DNA of 9,233 bases from UBA4823 sp034436035. GTDB taxonomy: Bacteria; Chloroflexota; Anaerolineae; Anaerolineales; UBA4823. The notes beneath the pieces were generated by a model. It was not told where the DNA came from. It did no database searches and saw only the letters and a list, made by a program, of their open reading frames with translations. The stretch covers positions 1-9,233 of the forward strand of contig DAOTVW010000104.1 in assembly GCA_034436035.1 (NCBI GenBank), in the 5' to 3' direction. Of this stretch, positions 1-6,559 are shown one piece after another; the stretch's first letter is position 1; each line of letters begins with the position of its first letter. Position numbers and translations under genes: made by a program.

Positions 1-11
1 TTATTAATTTA

Positions 12-17
12 TATATT
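12..17 (+). promoter_or_regulatory. Possible -10 box of the Nudix gene
   Basis: TATATT lies 12 bases before the ATG of the Nudix gene in a very AT-rich 29-base stretch. If used, transcription would begin about 5 bases before the ATG, giving a nearly leaderless mRNA. This would agree with the absence of any purine-rich SD before that ATG. The -35 region falls outside the window. Low information content, so this is only a suggestion. Confidence 0.25.
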
Positions 18-29
18 TCTGTTACACAA

Positions 30-497
30 ATGAAACTGGCAACTTTAGTTTATCTCCGTAAAAATGGAAAAACGTTGATGGTCTATCGCAACAAGAAAGC
101 GAATGATGTCCATCAAGGTAAATGGAATGGATTAGGAGGGAAGTTCGAAGTGGGAGAAACTCCAGAAGAATGTGCCATTCGTGAGGTTTTAGAGGAATCG
201 GGCTTAGTGGTCAAAGATCTTAAACTAAAGGGGTTTCTTTCTTTCCCTGAATTTGCCAATAATGAGGATTGGTATGCCTTCTTGTTCTGTGCCAATGATT
301 ATGAAGGAGAAATCATCGATTCCCCAGAAGGTCACCTGGAATGGATTGATAATGACCAAATTCTTTCCTTGCCTTTATGGGAGGGAGATCGCATCTTCCT
401 GCCCTGGTTAGACCAACCTGGCTTTTTCTCCGCAAAATTCTCTTACAAAAATGGGAAATTAATAGACTATAAAGTGAATCATTACTTACTGGATTAA
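30..497 (+). CDS. MutT/MutX-like Nudix hydrolase (probable 8-oxo-dGTP diphosphatase)
   Basis: A 155-residue single-domain Nudix hydrolase. The full Nudix box GX5EX7REUXEEXGU is present: G37, E43, R51-E52 and E55-E56, with G58 and L59. The preceding WNGLGGKFE (residues 32-40) resembles the substrate-pocket region of MTH1 and of streptococcal MutX, a protein of about 154 residues that ends, as here, with FFSAKF and a short tail. By family knowledge it hydrolyses 8-oxo-dGTP to the monophosphate and pyrophosphate, cleaning the nucleotide pool in the cytoplasm; the exact substrate is inferred. The ATG is chosen because the N-terminus matches the family start (strand beginning KLATLVYL). No SD precedes it. 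It converges with the histidine kinase gene, with 6 bases between the stop codons. It is the only plus-strand gene here. A different Nudix substrate remains possible. Confidence 0.9.
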   Translation: MKLATLVYLRKNGKTLMVYRNKKANDVHQGKWNGLGGKFEVGETPEECAIREVLEESGLVVKDLKLKGFLSFPEFANNEDWYAFLFCANDYEGEIIDSPEGHLEWIDNDQILSLPLWEGDRIFLPWLDQPGFFSAKFSYKNGKLIDYKVNHYLLD

Positions 498-503
498 ATA
501 AAT

Positions 504-1916
504 CTATTTTTGATTGGCTTCTTCTTGACAAGCTTTGAGGGATAAAGGTAATTTAACCCGAAACGTCGTTCCTTCTCCAAGCTTTGAGTCCACTTCAATT
601 GAACCTTCATGATTTTTGACAATCCAATAAGCTATCGAAAGACCTAAACCAAAACCTTTTCCATCTTTTGCTCGCGTTCGGCTTTTTTCGGCACGATAAA
701 AACGCTCAAAAATATATGGTAAATCTTCGGGGGAAATACCCGGCCCATTATCCTGCACACTAATTTGGGCTTGATTTTCATTCTTCGATAATGATACAAC
801 CACCTCACCGCCTTTCGGGGTATAGTTGATTGCATTCTGGATGAGATTGACCAATACTTGCTTTAATTTATCTTTATCCGCGCAAATCAGCACCTGATCC
901 ATACCGCCAAGGTGTAATTTGACTTTATCTTTCGCAACCACTCGCATTTGTTGCATCACTTCAAGTATCAAAGTGTCTAGTTCAATTATTTGCAGGTGTA
1001 AAGGCAATTTCCCCGATTCGGCTTGGGCAAGCAGCATCAAATCCCCCACCAAACGCGTCATCCGCTCCACCTCACTCTCGATGCTGTCCATTGATTCCGT
1101 ATCCATCTCTTTCATCATCCGCATTAAATCCACATTCCCCTTTATCACCGTGAGCGGTGTGCGTAATTCGTGACCTACATCAGCCAGAAAGCGACGTTGG
1201 GTGTTGAAGAGATTTTCGAGCCGGCCAAGGGTTTGATTAAATGCATGAATCAGTTGACCAATTTCATCCTGGGGTGGACCTTTATAGGGGATACGGCGGG
1301 AAAGATCATCTGCCCGGGTGATCTGTAACGCGGTCTCGGTCACATCTTCCAATGGCGATAACGCTTGTTGAGTACTAATCCAGCTTGCCATTCCGGCAAT
1401 CAGTGTAGATAAAATCACCCCAATCGCTAAAACGATCACCAAAGCTTGTTGGGCAGCATCCACTACAGCAAGGCTGGTACCAATTTGGATCGCTCCGATG
1501 GGACGATCCCCTACCACTAAAGGTACCGTAAGCACTCTTAAATGGATATCCCCATTTTCAGTGGTTAAAATTAAATCATCAAAAACTGGTTGGCTAGATT
1601 GTAATGCAGCGCTATTCAGCGGTTGGGTTAAATTGCGTACATTCGCCGACGCAGCGCGCAGATTATTACTGCGATCCCATACCTGAATGAATGAATCTGT
1701 GGCAAATTCAACCTCTGGGCTGGTTTTGACATTTAATTCGCCGCGGTCACCAACATAAATGTTTCGGATCACACGGGATGCTGTAGTTTGTAAATTATTA
1801 TCAATCTCATTGGTAAGGCTGGCGCTTACCGTTACATACACTGCCACACCAAACAACAATAGAATCCCTACCACAATGGCAGTGAATAGCAAAGCCAACC
1901 GTGCCCGCAAACTCAT
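504..1916 (-). CDS. Membrane sensor histidine kinase of a two-component system
   Basis: A 470-residue sensor kinase. Order of parts: short cytoplasmic N-terminus; transmembrane helix at about 8-30; extracytoplasmic sensor region at about 31-155 with no motif I recognise; second transmembrane helix at about 157-179; HAMP linker at about 180-235; HisKA dimerisation helix with the phosphoacceptor H249 in the motif HELRTP; HATPase domain with N box (N357, N361), G1 box DNGPGI (389-394), F box (FERFYR, 403-408) and G2 box GFGLGL (421-426). All catalytic motifs are intact, so it should autophosphorylate and pass phosphate to the response regulator gene 49 bases upstream. The ATG has AAAGGA a few bases upstream. 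The overall type is the classical OmpR-partner (EnvZ/BaeS/MprB-like) class. Its signal cannot be read from sequence. The stop codon lies 6 bases from the stop of the convergent Nudix gene, leaving no room for a terminator between them. Confidence 0.93.
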   Translation of the reverse strand: MSLRARLALLFTAIVVGILLLFGVAVYVTVSASLTNEIDNNLQTTASRVIRNIYVGDRGELNVKTSPEVEFATDSFIQVWDRSNNLRAASANVRNLTQPLNSAALQSSQPVFDDLILTTENGDIHLRVLTVPLVVGDRPIGAIQIGTSLAVVDAAQQALVIVLAIGVILSTLIAGMASWISTQQALSPLEDVTETALQITRADDLSRRIPYKGPPQDEIGQLIHAFNQTLGRLENLFNTQRRFLADVGHELRTPLTVIKGNVDLMRMMKEMDTESMDSIESEVERMTRLVGDLMLLAQAESGKLPLHLQIIELDTLILEVMQQMRVVAKDKVKLHLGGMDQVLICADKDKLKQVLVNLIQNAINYTPKGGEVVVSLSKNENQAQISVQDNGPGISPEDLPYIFERFYRAEKSRTRAKDGKGFGLGLSIAYWIVKNHEGSIEVDSKLGEGTTFRVKLPLSLKACQEEANQK

Positions 1917-1965
1917 TCACAGATCCTTTGTTGGGAAGAGCATCCCCTAAAAAAATTCAATCCGC

Positions 1966-2643
1966 TCAGTTGGATTCGCGTAGGACGTACCCCATTCCTC
2001 TCACGGTATGTAACAAGCGCGGCTGCCCCCCCTCTTCTAATTTTTGACGTAAATAGCGGATATACACTTCGATGATATTACTTTCACCGCCAAAGTCATA
2101 ACCCCAGACTTTATCGAAGATAGTCTCGCGAGTGATCACTTGGCGAGGGCTGCGCATAAATAATTCCAATAGTTCATATTCTTTAGCCGTTAATGGAATC
2201 ACTTTATCACCGCGCACCGCTTGCCGTGTACCGGTATCGAGTGTTAGATCAGCAAAACGGAGTACCTGCGGGTGAGCTGGTTGAGAACGGCGTAATAAAG
2301 CACGGATGCGCGCCAGCAGCTCATCCAAATTAAATGGCTTCACCATATAATCATCCGCCCCCATATCCAACCCCTGAATGCGATCATTCAAGGTATCCTT
2401 AGCGGTTAAAATAAGGATGGGCACGGGACCCCCAGCACGCAACCGCCGGCATACTTCCAAACCATCCATACCTGGCAGCATTAAATCCAAAACGACGACA
2501 TCCGGTGGATTATCCCGCGCAATCGCCAGCCCGCTTGGACCATCCATCGCGGTGTCCACTTGATAACCTTCATATGCCAAACCACGGCGTAAGAATTTTA
2601 ATATTTGCTCATCATCCTCAATAATTAACACTCGGGCGCTCAT
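1966..2643 (-). CDS. OmpR/PhoB-family response regulator
   Basis: A 225-residue DNA-binding response regulator. Receiver domain at 1-120: acidic pocket E9-D10-D11, phosphoacceptor D53 (in VLDLMLPG), switch T80, and K102 in VKPF. Winged-helix effector domain at about 127-223, with the recognition-helix region around GGESNIIEVYIRYLRQ and the C-terminal hairpin HTVRGMGYVLR typical of OmpR/PhoB. The frame stays open upstream, but the ATG at 2643 is the start: it begins the receiver fold exactly (MSARVLIIEDD) and is preceded by AAAAAAGGAG with good spacing. It begins 16 bases after the rpe stop and ends 49 bases before the kinase start, so rpe, regulator and kinase are probably cotranscribed. The likely role is transcriptional control in response to the neighbouring kinase. 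Regulon unknown. Resembles MprA/CopR-type regulators, but I would not assign a symbol. Confidence 0.95.
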   Translation of the reverse strand: MSARVLIIEDDEQILKFLRRGLAYEGYQVDTAMDGPSGLAIARDNPPDVVVLDLMLPGMDGLEVCRRLRAGGPVPILILTAKDTLNDRIQGLDMGADDYMVKPFNLDELLARIRALLRRSQPAHPQVLRFADLTLDTGTRQAVRGDKVIPLTAKEYELLELFMRSPRQVITRETIFDKVWGYDFGGESNIIEVYIRYLRQKLEEGGQPRLLHTVRGMGYVLRESN

Positions 2644-2659
2644 TTGAACTCTCCTTTTT

Positions 2660-3343
2660 TCAACCCAGAGCTTGCTGTATTGCTTTTTGTAATGCTTTAA
2701 TATTATCAGAAATTGACGCTTTTTGATTGAAAACTGCCGAACCTGCAACACATAATGTTGCTCCAGCTCGCACAACTTCTCCAATTGTAGCAGTCGAAAT
2801 CCCGCCATCCACCTCAATTTCCACCGAATCAAGATCCCGTTCGTGGAGCATCTCCCGCAAACGAGCAATTTTTGAGGTGCTAGCTGAGATATATTTTTGC
2901 CCACCAAAACCAGGATTGACGGACATTATCAGTACTTGGTCTACATCCCCAAGGATTTCCTCCAAGGTGACTAAAGGAGTTGCAGGATTCAACGTTACTC
3001 CCGCTTTAACCCCGCCTTCATGGATCTGCTGGAGCGTGCGATGCAAATGGGGACATGTTTCGACATGCACCGTGATGACATCTGCCCCAGCCCGGATAAA
3101 ATCAGGAATCATCCCTTCTGGTTTTTCAATCATCAAATGGATATCAAGGATGAATTTCATTTCATCTGCGAGAGGTCGCAATGCCTCAACGACTAATGGT
3201 CCAATCGTGATATTGGGGACGAAATGGCCATCCATGACATCAACATGAATTACATCAACGCCAGAAGAAACCGCCTCCCGAACCTCCTCACCAAGACGAC
3301 TGAAATCAGCTGAAAGAATGGAAGGGGCGATCCGCGCTTTCAT
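2660..3343 (-). CDS. rpe: Ribulose-phosphate 3-epimerase
   Basis: A 227-residue TIM-barrel enzyme that interconverts D-ribulose-5-phosphate and D-xylulose-5-phosphate in the pentose phosphate pathway (cytoplasm). Diagnostic features: IAPSILSADF at 5-14; metal and catalytic residues H33 and D35 in HVDVMDG; H69 in DIHLMIEKP; the phosphate-loop motif MSVNPGFGGQ (140-149); and D179 in VDGGI, the second catalytic aspartate by family alignment. Length is normal for the family (about 220-230). The ATG overlaps the rpiA stop codon as ATGA, which points to translational coupling, so the two ribulose-5-phosphate enzymes are made together. A response regulator follows after 16 bases. No anomalies seen. 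Confidence 0.97.
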   Translation of the reverse strand: MKARIAPSILSADFSRLGEEVREAVSSGVDVIHVDVMDGHFVPNITIGPLVVEALRPLADEMKFILDIHLMIEKPEGMIPDFIRAGADVITVHVETCPHLHRTLQQIHEGGVKAGVTLNPATPLVTLEEILGDVDQVLIMSVNPGFGGQKYISASTSKIARLREMLHERDLDSVEIEVDGGISTATIGEVVRAGATLCVAGSAVFNQKASISDNIKALQKAIQQALG

Positions 3344-4026
3344 TTATTCCGCTCCATTATGCGCACCCCATCTTCACCGGCTACGATTACACGGGTTGCC
3401 ATATTTAAGAATAAACCATGCTCAACGATCCCTGCCCGCCAGGCAAGTTTTTCTGCTAACTCATAAACATCCGCAATGCCCTCATGAAAAAAACACTTCG
3501 CCAAATAATTCCCATTATCCGTCATCGCTGGAGTACCATCCAACTCCATCCATTGTTCAGCACGACAACCTAATGAATTCAACCAACGGATATGGGCGCG
3601 CGCCTCAAAGGGGACAATTTCCACCGGCAGAGCACCTTTGGTTCCTAGCCGTTTAACCAGCTTCGACTCATCCACAATAACGATGAATTCTCTAGCATGG
3701 CTCTCCACGATTTTTTCGCGTAATAAAGCCCGCCCAAGTCCTTTAATCAAATTGAGCTGGGGATCCACTTCATCTGCCCCATCAACAGCAAGGTCCAGTT
3801 CCTCAATATCACTTAAGCTGCCCAAAGGTATTTTCAATGCCCGCGCTTGGGAAGCAGTGCTCTCCGATGTAGGTACACCAATAATGTTTTCAATCTCACC
3901 CGACTTAATTTTCGCTCCTAACATATCTACGAAATAACGAGTGGTGGAGCCTGTCCCTAAACCTAATTTCATTCCGCTTTTGACAAAGTCCAGCGCTGCT
4001 GCAGCAGCCATTTGTTTGGCATCCAT
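3340..4026 (-). CDS. rpiA: Ribose-5-phosphate isomerase A
   Basis: A 228-residue RpiA-type isomerase converting D-ribose-5-phosphate and D-ribulose-5-phosphate in the non-oxidative pentose phosphate pathway. Motifs: LGLGTGSTTRY at 21-31 (phosphate-binding loop), VDGADEVD (81-88, D82 and D85), KGLGRALLREKI (95-106) with K95 and the presumed catalytic base E104 by comparison with the E. coli enzyme, and a C-terminal HGLFLNMA segment. Length is typical (about 220-230). The ATG is preceded by TAAAGGAG at good spacing. It is the first gene of a new unit: an intrinsic terminator and a TATAAT element lie between it and rplL. Its last codons overlap rpe (ATGA). Confidence 0.97.
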   Translation of the reverse strand: MDAKQMAAAAALDFVKSGMKLGLGTGSTTRYFVDMLGAKIKSGEIENIIGVPTSESTASQARALKIPLGSLSDIEELDLAVDGADEVDPQLNLIKGLGRALLREKIVESHAREFIVIVDESKLVKRLGTKGALPVEIVPFEARAHIRWLNSLGCRAEQWMELDGTPAMTDNGNYLAKCFFHEGIADVYELAEKLAWRAGIVEHGLFLNMATRVIVAGEDGVRIMERNK

Positions 4027-4070
4027 GAAAATCTCCTTTATGCTGGTTTATTTTACCTTTGTGATAGTTT

Positions 4071-4087
4071 ACTATAATTTTATTATA
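4071..4087 (-). promoter_or_regulatory. AT-rich promoter region for rpiA-rpe-regulator-kinase
   Basis: On the minus strand, between the terminator and rpiA, there is a consensus TATAAT (4082-4087) and a second match, TATAGT (4071-4076). No convincing TTGACA stands 16-18 bases upstream of either; that position overlaps the T-tract of the preceding terminator. The two boxes sit in overlapping inverted repeats, TATAAT-AAA-ATTATA and ATAGT-AA-ACTAT, which could be an operator or simply AT-rich sequence. The leader to the rpiA ATG would be about 40-50 bases. Confidence 0.5.
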
Positions 4088-4102
4088 ACCCAGCCAGAAT
4101 AG

Positions 4103-4142
4103 AAAAAGGTCGGATATTCAGGTGTTTGCCTGAAAACCGACC
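4103..4142 (-). terminator. Rho-independent terminator after rplL
   Basis: On the minus strand GGTCGG (4137-4142) pairs with CCGACC (4108-4113), and an inner TTCAGG/CCTGAA stem (4129-4134 with 4117-4122) extends the hairpin. A run of five T follows directly (4107-4103), then CTATT. This ends the secE-nusG-rplKAJL transcript before rpiA. It lies about 30 bases past the rplL stop; the intervening sequence contains an AT-only inverted repeat (4151-4168). Confidence 0.85.
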
Positions 4143-4172
4143 CTTCATCCAAAAAATAAATATTTTTTGAGA

Positions 4173-4559
4173 TTACTTTACTTCGACAACTGCGCCAGCA
4201 GCTTCCAGTTTCGATTTGGCGTCCATCGCTGCTTCTTTGCTGACCGCTTCCAAAACCTTTGAGCCCGCTGTCTCTGCCACATCTTTAGCCTCTTTTAGAC
4301 CAAGATTGGTGAGTTGGCGAATGGTCTTGATGACCTCAATTTTCTTCGGCCCAGCATCTTTGATAATCACATCAAATTCTGTCTTCTCCTCTTCCTCAGC
4401 AGCTGGTGCAGCTGCACCAGCTCCAGCACCTACGGCAGCAACAGCCACCGGAGCTGCTGCAGAAACGCCCCACTTTTCTTCGAGTTTTTTGACTAACTCA
4501 GCTGCTTCTAATACACTTAAGCTGCTCAGTTCTTCAATAAGTTTTTCTAAATCTGCCAT
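4173..4559 (-). CDS. rplL: Ribosomal protein L7/L12 (bL12)
   Basis: A 128-residue bL12 protein, the multicopy stalk protein of the large subunit that recruits and activates translational GTPases such as EF-Tu and EF-G. N-terminal dimerisation and L10-binding domain at about 1-32, Ala/Gly-rich flexible hinge with an acidic EEEE patch at about 34-60, and globular C-terminal domain at about 61-128 containing EFDVIIKDAGPKKI and the LGLKEAKDV helix that contacts factors. Length is normal (120-130). The ATG is preceded by AAAAGGAG with good spacing. It follows rplJ after a 64-base AU-rich gap, and a terminator follows. The strong SD in an unstructured AU-rich leader fits the need for several L12 copies per L10 (inference). 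Confidence 0.98.
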   Translation of the reverse strand: MADLEKLIEELSSLSVLEAAELVKKLEEKWGVSAAAPVAVAAVGAGAGAAAPAAEEEEKTEFDVIIKDAGPKKIEVIKTIRQLTNLGLKEAKDVAETAGSKVLEAVSKEAAMDAKSKLEAAGAVVEVK

Positions 4560-4623
4560 TTTTGTTACTCCTTTTGATTATTTCAATATATTTATTCTAT
4601 TATTCATTCATCTTGCAGAGACA

Positions 4624-5166
4624 TTATGCTCCACTGGGTACTGCAGTATTGTCTTTCTCTGAGTAAGCCCGTAAGACTGCAGCAATCTGACGAGCTGGTT
4701 CGGCCAATGTGCGAACCAATTGACTGGCGGGAGCCAAAATGGTTCCCAATATCTGTGCCCGCATAATGGGCAGTGGTGGTAATTCTGCCAAAGCCTGGAC
4801 ATTTGCAGCACTGATCACTTCACCTTCCAGGTACCCACCTTTCACCTTCAATGCTTCGTTTGTGCGGGCAAATTCATTAAGGACTTTTGCCAACGACGGA
4901 GCATCTTGAAAAGCAAAGGCAATGGCTGTGGAACCGCTGAAGAGTTCTTCTTTAACAGTTAAGCCGATCTGTTCAAAGGCAAGTTTACCTAATGTATTTT
5001 TTACAATATGAAACTCGCCGCCTGCTTGGCGTGCTTTCACGCGTAGATCATCAATTTGCTTCATATTCAAGCCAGTATATTCGGTGATATACATGGCTTT
5101 GCTCTGGTTTGCCCATCTCTTAACCAGTTCAATTACTTCATTCTTGCGTTCCTTAGATATAGCCAA
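4624..5166 (-). CDS. rplJ: Ribosomal protein L10 (uL10), TTG start
   Basis: A 180-residue uL10 protein, the base of the ribosomal stalk, which binds 23S rRNA with L11 and carries L12 dimers on its C-terminal helix. Visible features: N-terminal KERKNEVIELVKRW, the rRNA-binding segment GGEFHIVKNTLGKLA (49-63), and a long C-terminal helix (about 150-176) that anchors L12. The usual LPS-KEEL-type turn reads LPPLPIMRAQIL here. The start is TTG: no in-frame ATG or GTG is near, AAAGGAG stands 11 bases upstream, and translation from TTG gives the canonical N-terminus. The L10 leader with an attenuator (5187-5338) precedes it, so expression is probably autoregulated by L10-L12. Confidence 0.96.
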   Translation of the reverse strand: MAISKERKNEVIELVKRWANQSKAMYITEYTGLNMKQIDDLRVKARQAGGEFHIVKNTLGKLAFEQIGLTVKEELFSGSTAIAFAFQDAPSLAKVLNEFARTNEALKVKGGYLEGEVISAANVQALAELPPLPIMRAQILGTILAPASQLVRTLAEPARQIAAVLRAYSEKDNTAVPSGA

Positions 5167-5186
5167 TGTTAATCCATCTCCTTTCT

Positions 5187-5227
5187 AAATAAAAATCTTT
5201 GCCACACCGATTGGTCAGGCAAAGATT
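5187..5227 (-). terminator. Attenuator (intrinsic terminator) within the L10 leader
   Basis: On the minus strand AATCTTTGCC (5218-5227) pairs perfectly over 10 bp with GGCAAAGATT (5194-5203). The loop can add an ACC/GGT pairing, and TTTATTT follows (5193-5187). The rplJ SD begins only a few bases further on, so this hairpin must be read through to express rplJ-rplL. Its 5' arm overlaps the antiterminator-like stem (5222-5227 shared). Confidence 0.8.
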
Positions 5228-5338
5228 CTTCTCCCAATATATTGGGTTTTTGGATTAGAAGTTTCTTCACCTGGGCAGGTTATTAAGCCATGTAAGGCAC
5301 CTGCGGTCATCGGTGAGTTGACGTCAGCTTAGCGCTGA
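5187..5338 (-). promoter_or_regulatory. L10 leader: autoregulatory mRNA structure upstream of rplJ
   Basis: The 182-base gap between rplA and rplJ matches the pattern of the widespread ribosomal L10 leader. On the minus strand GCAGGT (5299-5304) pairs with ACCTGC (5275-5280). This encloses a GCC/GGC hairpin with loop TTACAT and an asymmetric TTAATA internal loop, the conserved L10-binding core as I recall it. A small hairpin TCAGC/GCTGA precedes it (5324-5338). Downstream, AAGAAACTTCT (5257-5267) can pair with AGAAGAATCTT (5222-5232), with two A-A mismatches, around the palindrome CCCAATATATTGGG (5233-5246). The 3' arm of that stem shares six bases with the terminator hairpin at 5187-5227, so the two folds exclude each other. 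Expected behaviour, by analogy with known L10 leaders: free L10-L12 binds the core and favours termination. Confidence 0.85.
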
Positions 5339-5348
5339 AAATACCTTT

Positions 5349-6068
5349 TTATTCGCGCACACTCATTGACTGCGCCTGCAATGGGTCCACTTTTATTCCT
5401 GGCCCCATCGTTGATGTCAATGTAACGCGCTTAATGTACACTCCTTTAGTCGTGGCTGGTTTTGCTTTTCGGACTGCTTCCATGATTGCAGCCAGGTTAT
5501 CATATAGTTTGCCACTTTCAAAGGAAACTTTACCGATTGGAATGTGTAAATTCGCTGTTTTGTCAACGCGGAACTCCACCCGGCCTGCTTTCGCTTCCTT
5601 AACAACCCGGGGAATATCCGCTGCCATGACAACTGTACCTGCCTTTGGGCTGGGCATCAGGCCGCGCGGGCCTAATACTTTCCCTAATCGTCCTACTTTA
5701 CCCATCATATCTTGAGTGGCGATAGCAACATCAAAATCCGTCCAGCCTGCCTGGATTTTAGCGATCGTTTCGTCATCGTCCACGACATAATCTGCTCCAG
5801 CCTCGCGTGCTAATGCCGCGCCTTCGCCTTGAGCAAATACCAACACTCTCACCGTTTTACCCAACCCATGGGGGAGCACAACCACATCCCGTACTTGTTG
5901 ATCCGCGTGTCGTGGATCTACCCCTAAACGCATGTGCACTTCTACGGTAGCATCGAAATTCGCATAAGCGGTTTCTTTAACCAGATCAATTGCCTCCTGA
6001 GGAGGATAAGCTTGCTCAGGGTTAATTTTTGCAAGCGCTGCTAAATATTTTTTTCCATGTTTTGCCAT
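5349..6068 (-). CDS. rplA: Ribosomal protein L1 (uL1)
   Basis: A 239-residue uL1 protein, which binds the 23S rRNA L1 stalk near the E site and in many bacteria represses its own operon. Features: N-terminal KHGKKYLAALAKI; domain II (about 70-160) with LGPRGLMPSPKAGTV; and the RNA-binding strand FRVDKTANLHIPIGKVSF (about 172-189), where many L1 proteins have GIIHAPIGK, so NLHIPIGK is a mild variant; C-terminal STMGPGIKVD. Length is normal (225-240). The ATG is preceded by GAAGGAG with good spacing. A 49-base gap after rplK is almost filled by an L1-stalk-like hairpin (6082-6112), so L1 probably feeds back on its own translation. The L10 leader follows. Confidence 0.98.
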   Translation of the reverse strand: MAKHGKKYLAALAKINPEQAYPPQEAIDLVKETAYANFDATVEVHMRLGVDPRHADQQVRDVVVLPHGLGKTVRVLVFAQGEGAALAREAGADYVVDDDETIAKIQAGWTDFDVAIATQDMMGKVGRLGKVLGPRGLMPSPKAGTVVMAADIPRVVKEAKAGRVEFRVDKTANLHIPIGKVSFESGKLYDNLAAIMEAVRKAKPATTKGVYIKRVTLTSTMGPGIKVDPLQAQSMSVRE

Positions 6069-6081
6069 TTGTTTCTCCTTC

Positions 6082-6112
6082 GTGGTGCAAGCGGGTCTTA
6101 TACCCTCCCACC
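6082..6112 (-). promoter_or_regulatory. Probable L1-binding site (23S L1-stalk mimic) before rplA
   Basis: On the minus strand the element begins GGTGGGAGGGT and ends ACCCGCTTGCACCAC. GTGG pairs with CCAC and GGGT with ACCC (loop ATAAG), leaving the asymmetric internal loop GA opposite GCTTGCA. The strand GGTGGGAGG and the closing ACCAC reproduce the L1-binding part of the E. coli 23S L1 stalk, where I recall GGUGGGAGG facing AAAUACCACC. The element ends one base before the rplA SD GAAGGAG, a position suited to translational repression. Confidence 0.8.
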
Positions 6113-6117
6113 AGGTC

Positions 6118-6543
6118 TCAGTCTACCACCTGGATGCCCATATTGCGGGCAGTTCCTTCGATTTGTTTCATCGCGCCTTCTATATCAAGGGCGTTCAAGT
6201 CCTGCATTTTTAATTCAGCAATTTCGCGAATTTGGGCGCGGGTAACTTTACCCACTTTTTCGCGTGGTGCATGTGCAGAACCCTTGGTAATGCCAGCAGC
6301 TTTTTTCAACAAAACACTGGCTGGAGGAGTCTTCAATACAAATGTAAAGGACCCATCCGTATAAATGCTAATTTCAGCCGGGATTACTTCTCCCGCTCGA
6401 TTAGCGGTCCTGGCGTTGTACTCTTTACAAAACGCCATTAAGTTGATCCCATGCCCAGCCAAAGCTGGACCAATGGGTGGTGCAGGATTCGCTTTACCTG
6501 CCACAATTTGTAATCTTACAATTGTTTTAAGTTTCTTTGCCAC
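6118..6543 (-). CDS. rplK: Ribosomal protein L11 (uL11), GTG start
   Basis: A 141-residue uL11 protein, which binds the GTPase-associated centre of 23S rRNA together with L10. N-terminal domain with KLKTIVRLQIVAGKANPAPP and GPALAGHGIN (usually GPALGQHG), a proline-containing face used in factor-dependent steps, and a C-terminal RNA-binding domain (about 75-141) ending GTARNMGIQVVD. The frame is open to an ATG at 6594, but that would translate through the regulatory hairpin and SD and add a tail foreign to the family. The GTG at 6543 follows GAAGGAG at good spacing and gives exactly the canonical 141 residues. An L1-stalk-like hairpin (6560-6595) sits just before the SD. nusG lies 81 bases upstream and rplA 49 bases downstream. 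Confidence 0.97.
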   Translation of the reverse strand: MAKKLKTIVRLQIVAGKANPAPPIGPALAGHGINLMAFCKEYNARTANRAGEVIPAEISIYTDGSFTFVLKTPPASVLLKKAAGITKGSAHAPREKVGKVTRAQIREIAELKMQDLNALDIEGAMKQIEGTARNMGIQVVD

Positions 6544-6559
6544 AGTTTCTATCTCCTTC

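Noticed and set aside
1966..2907. Longer response regulator frame starting at 2907 (313 residues)
   Set aside because: The extra 88 residues are read out of frame through the 3' end of rpe and resemble no domain. ATG 2643 has a strong SD and starts the receiver fold exactly.
2727..3248. Plus-strand open frame opposite rpe (173 codons)
   Set aside because: Antisense shadow of a clear enzyme gene, with no recognisable family or SD.
4151..4168. AT-only inverted repeat AAAAAATA-TT-TATTTTTT after rplL as a terminator
   Set aside because: It has no GC stem and only a 2-base centre; the GC-containing hairpin at 4103-4142 is the convincing terminator.
5171..5179. Two-codon minigene ATG-GAT-TAA just before rplJ
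   Set aside because: It abuts the SD with no spacing, so it is unlikely to be initiated; it is simply the spacer between the SD and the TTG start.
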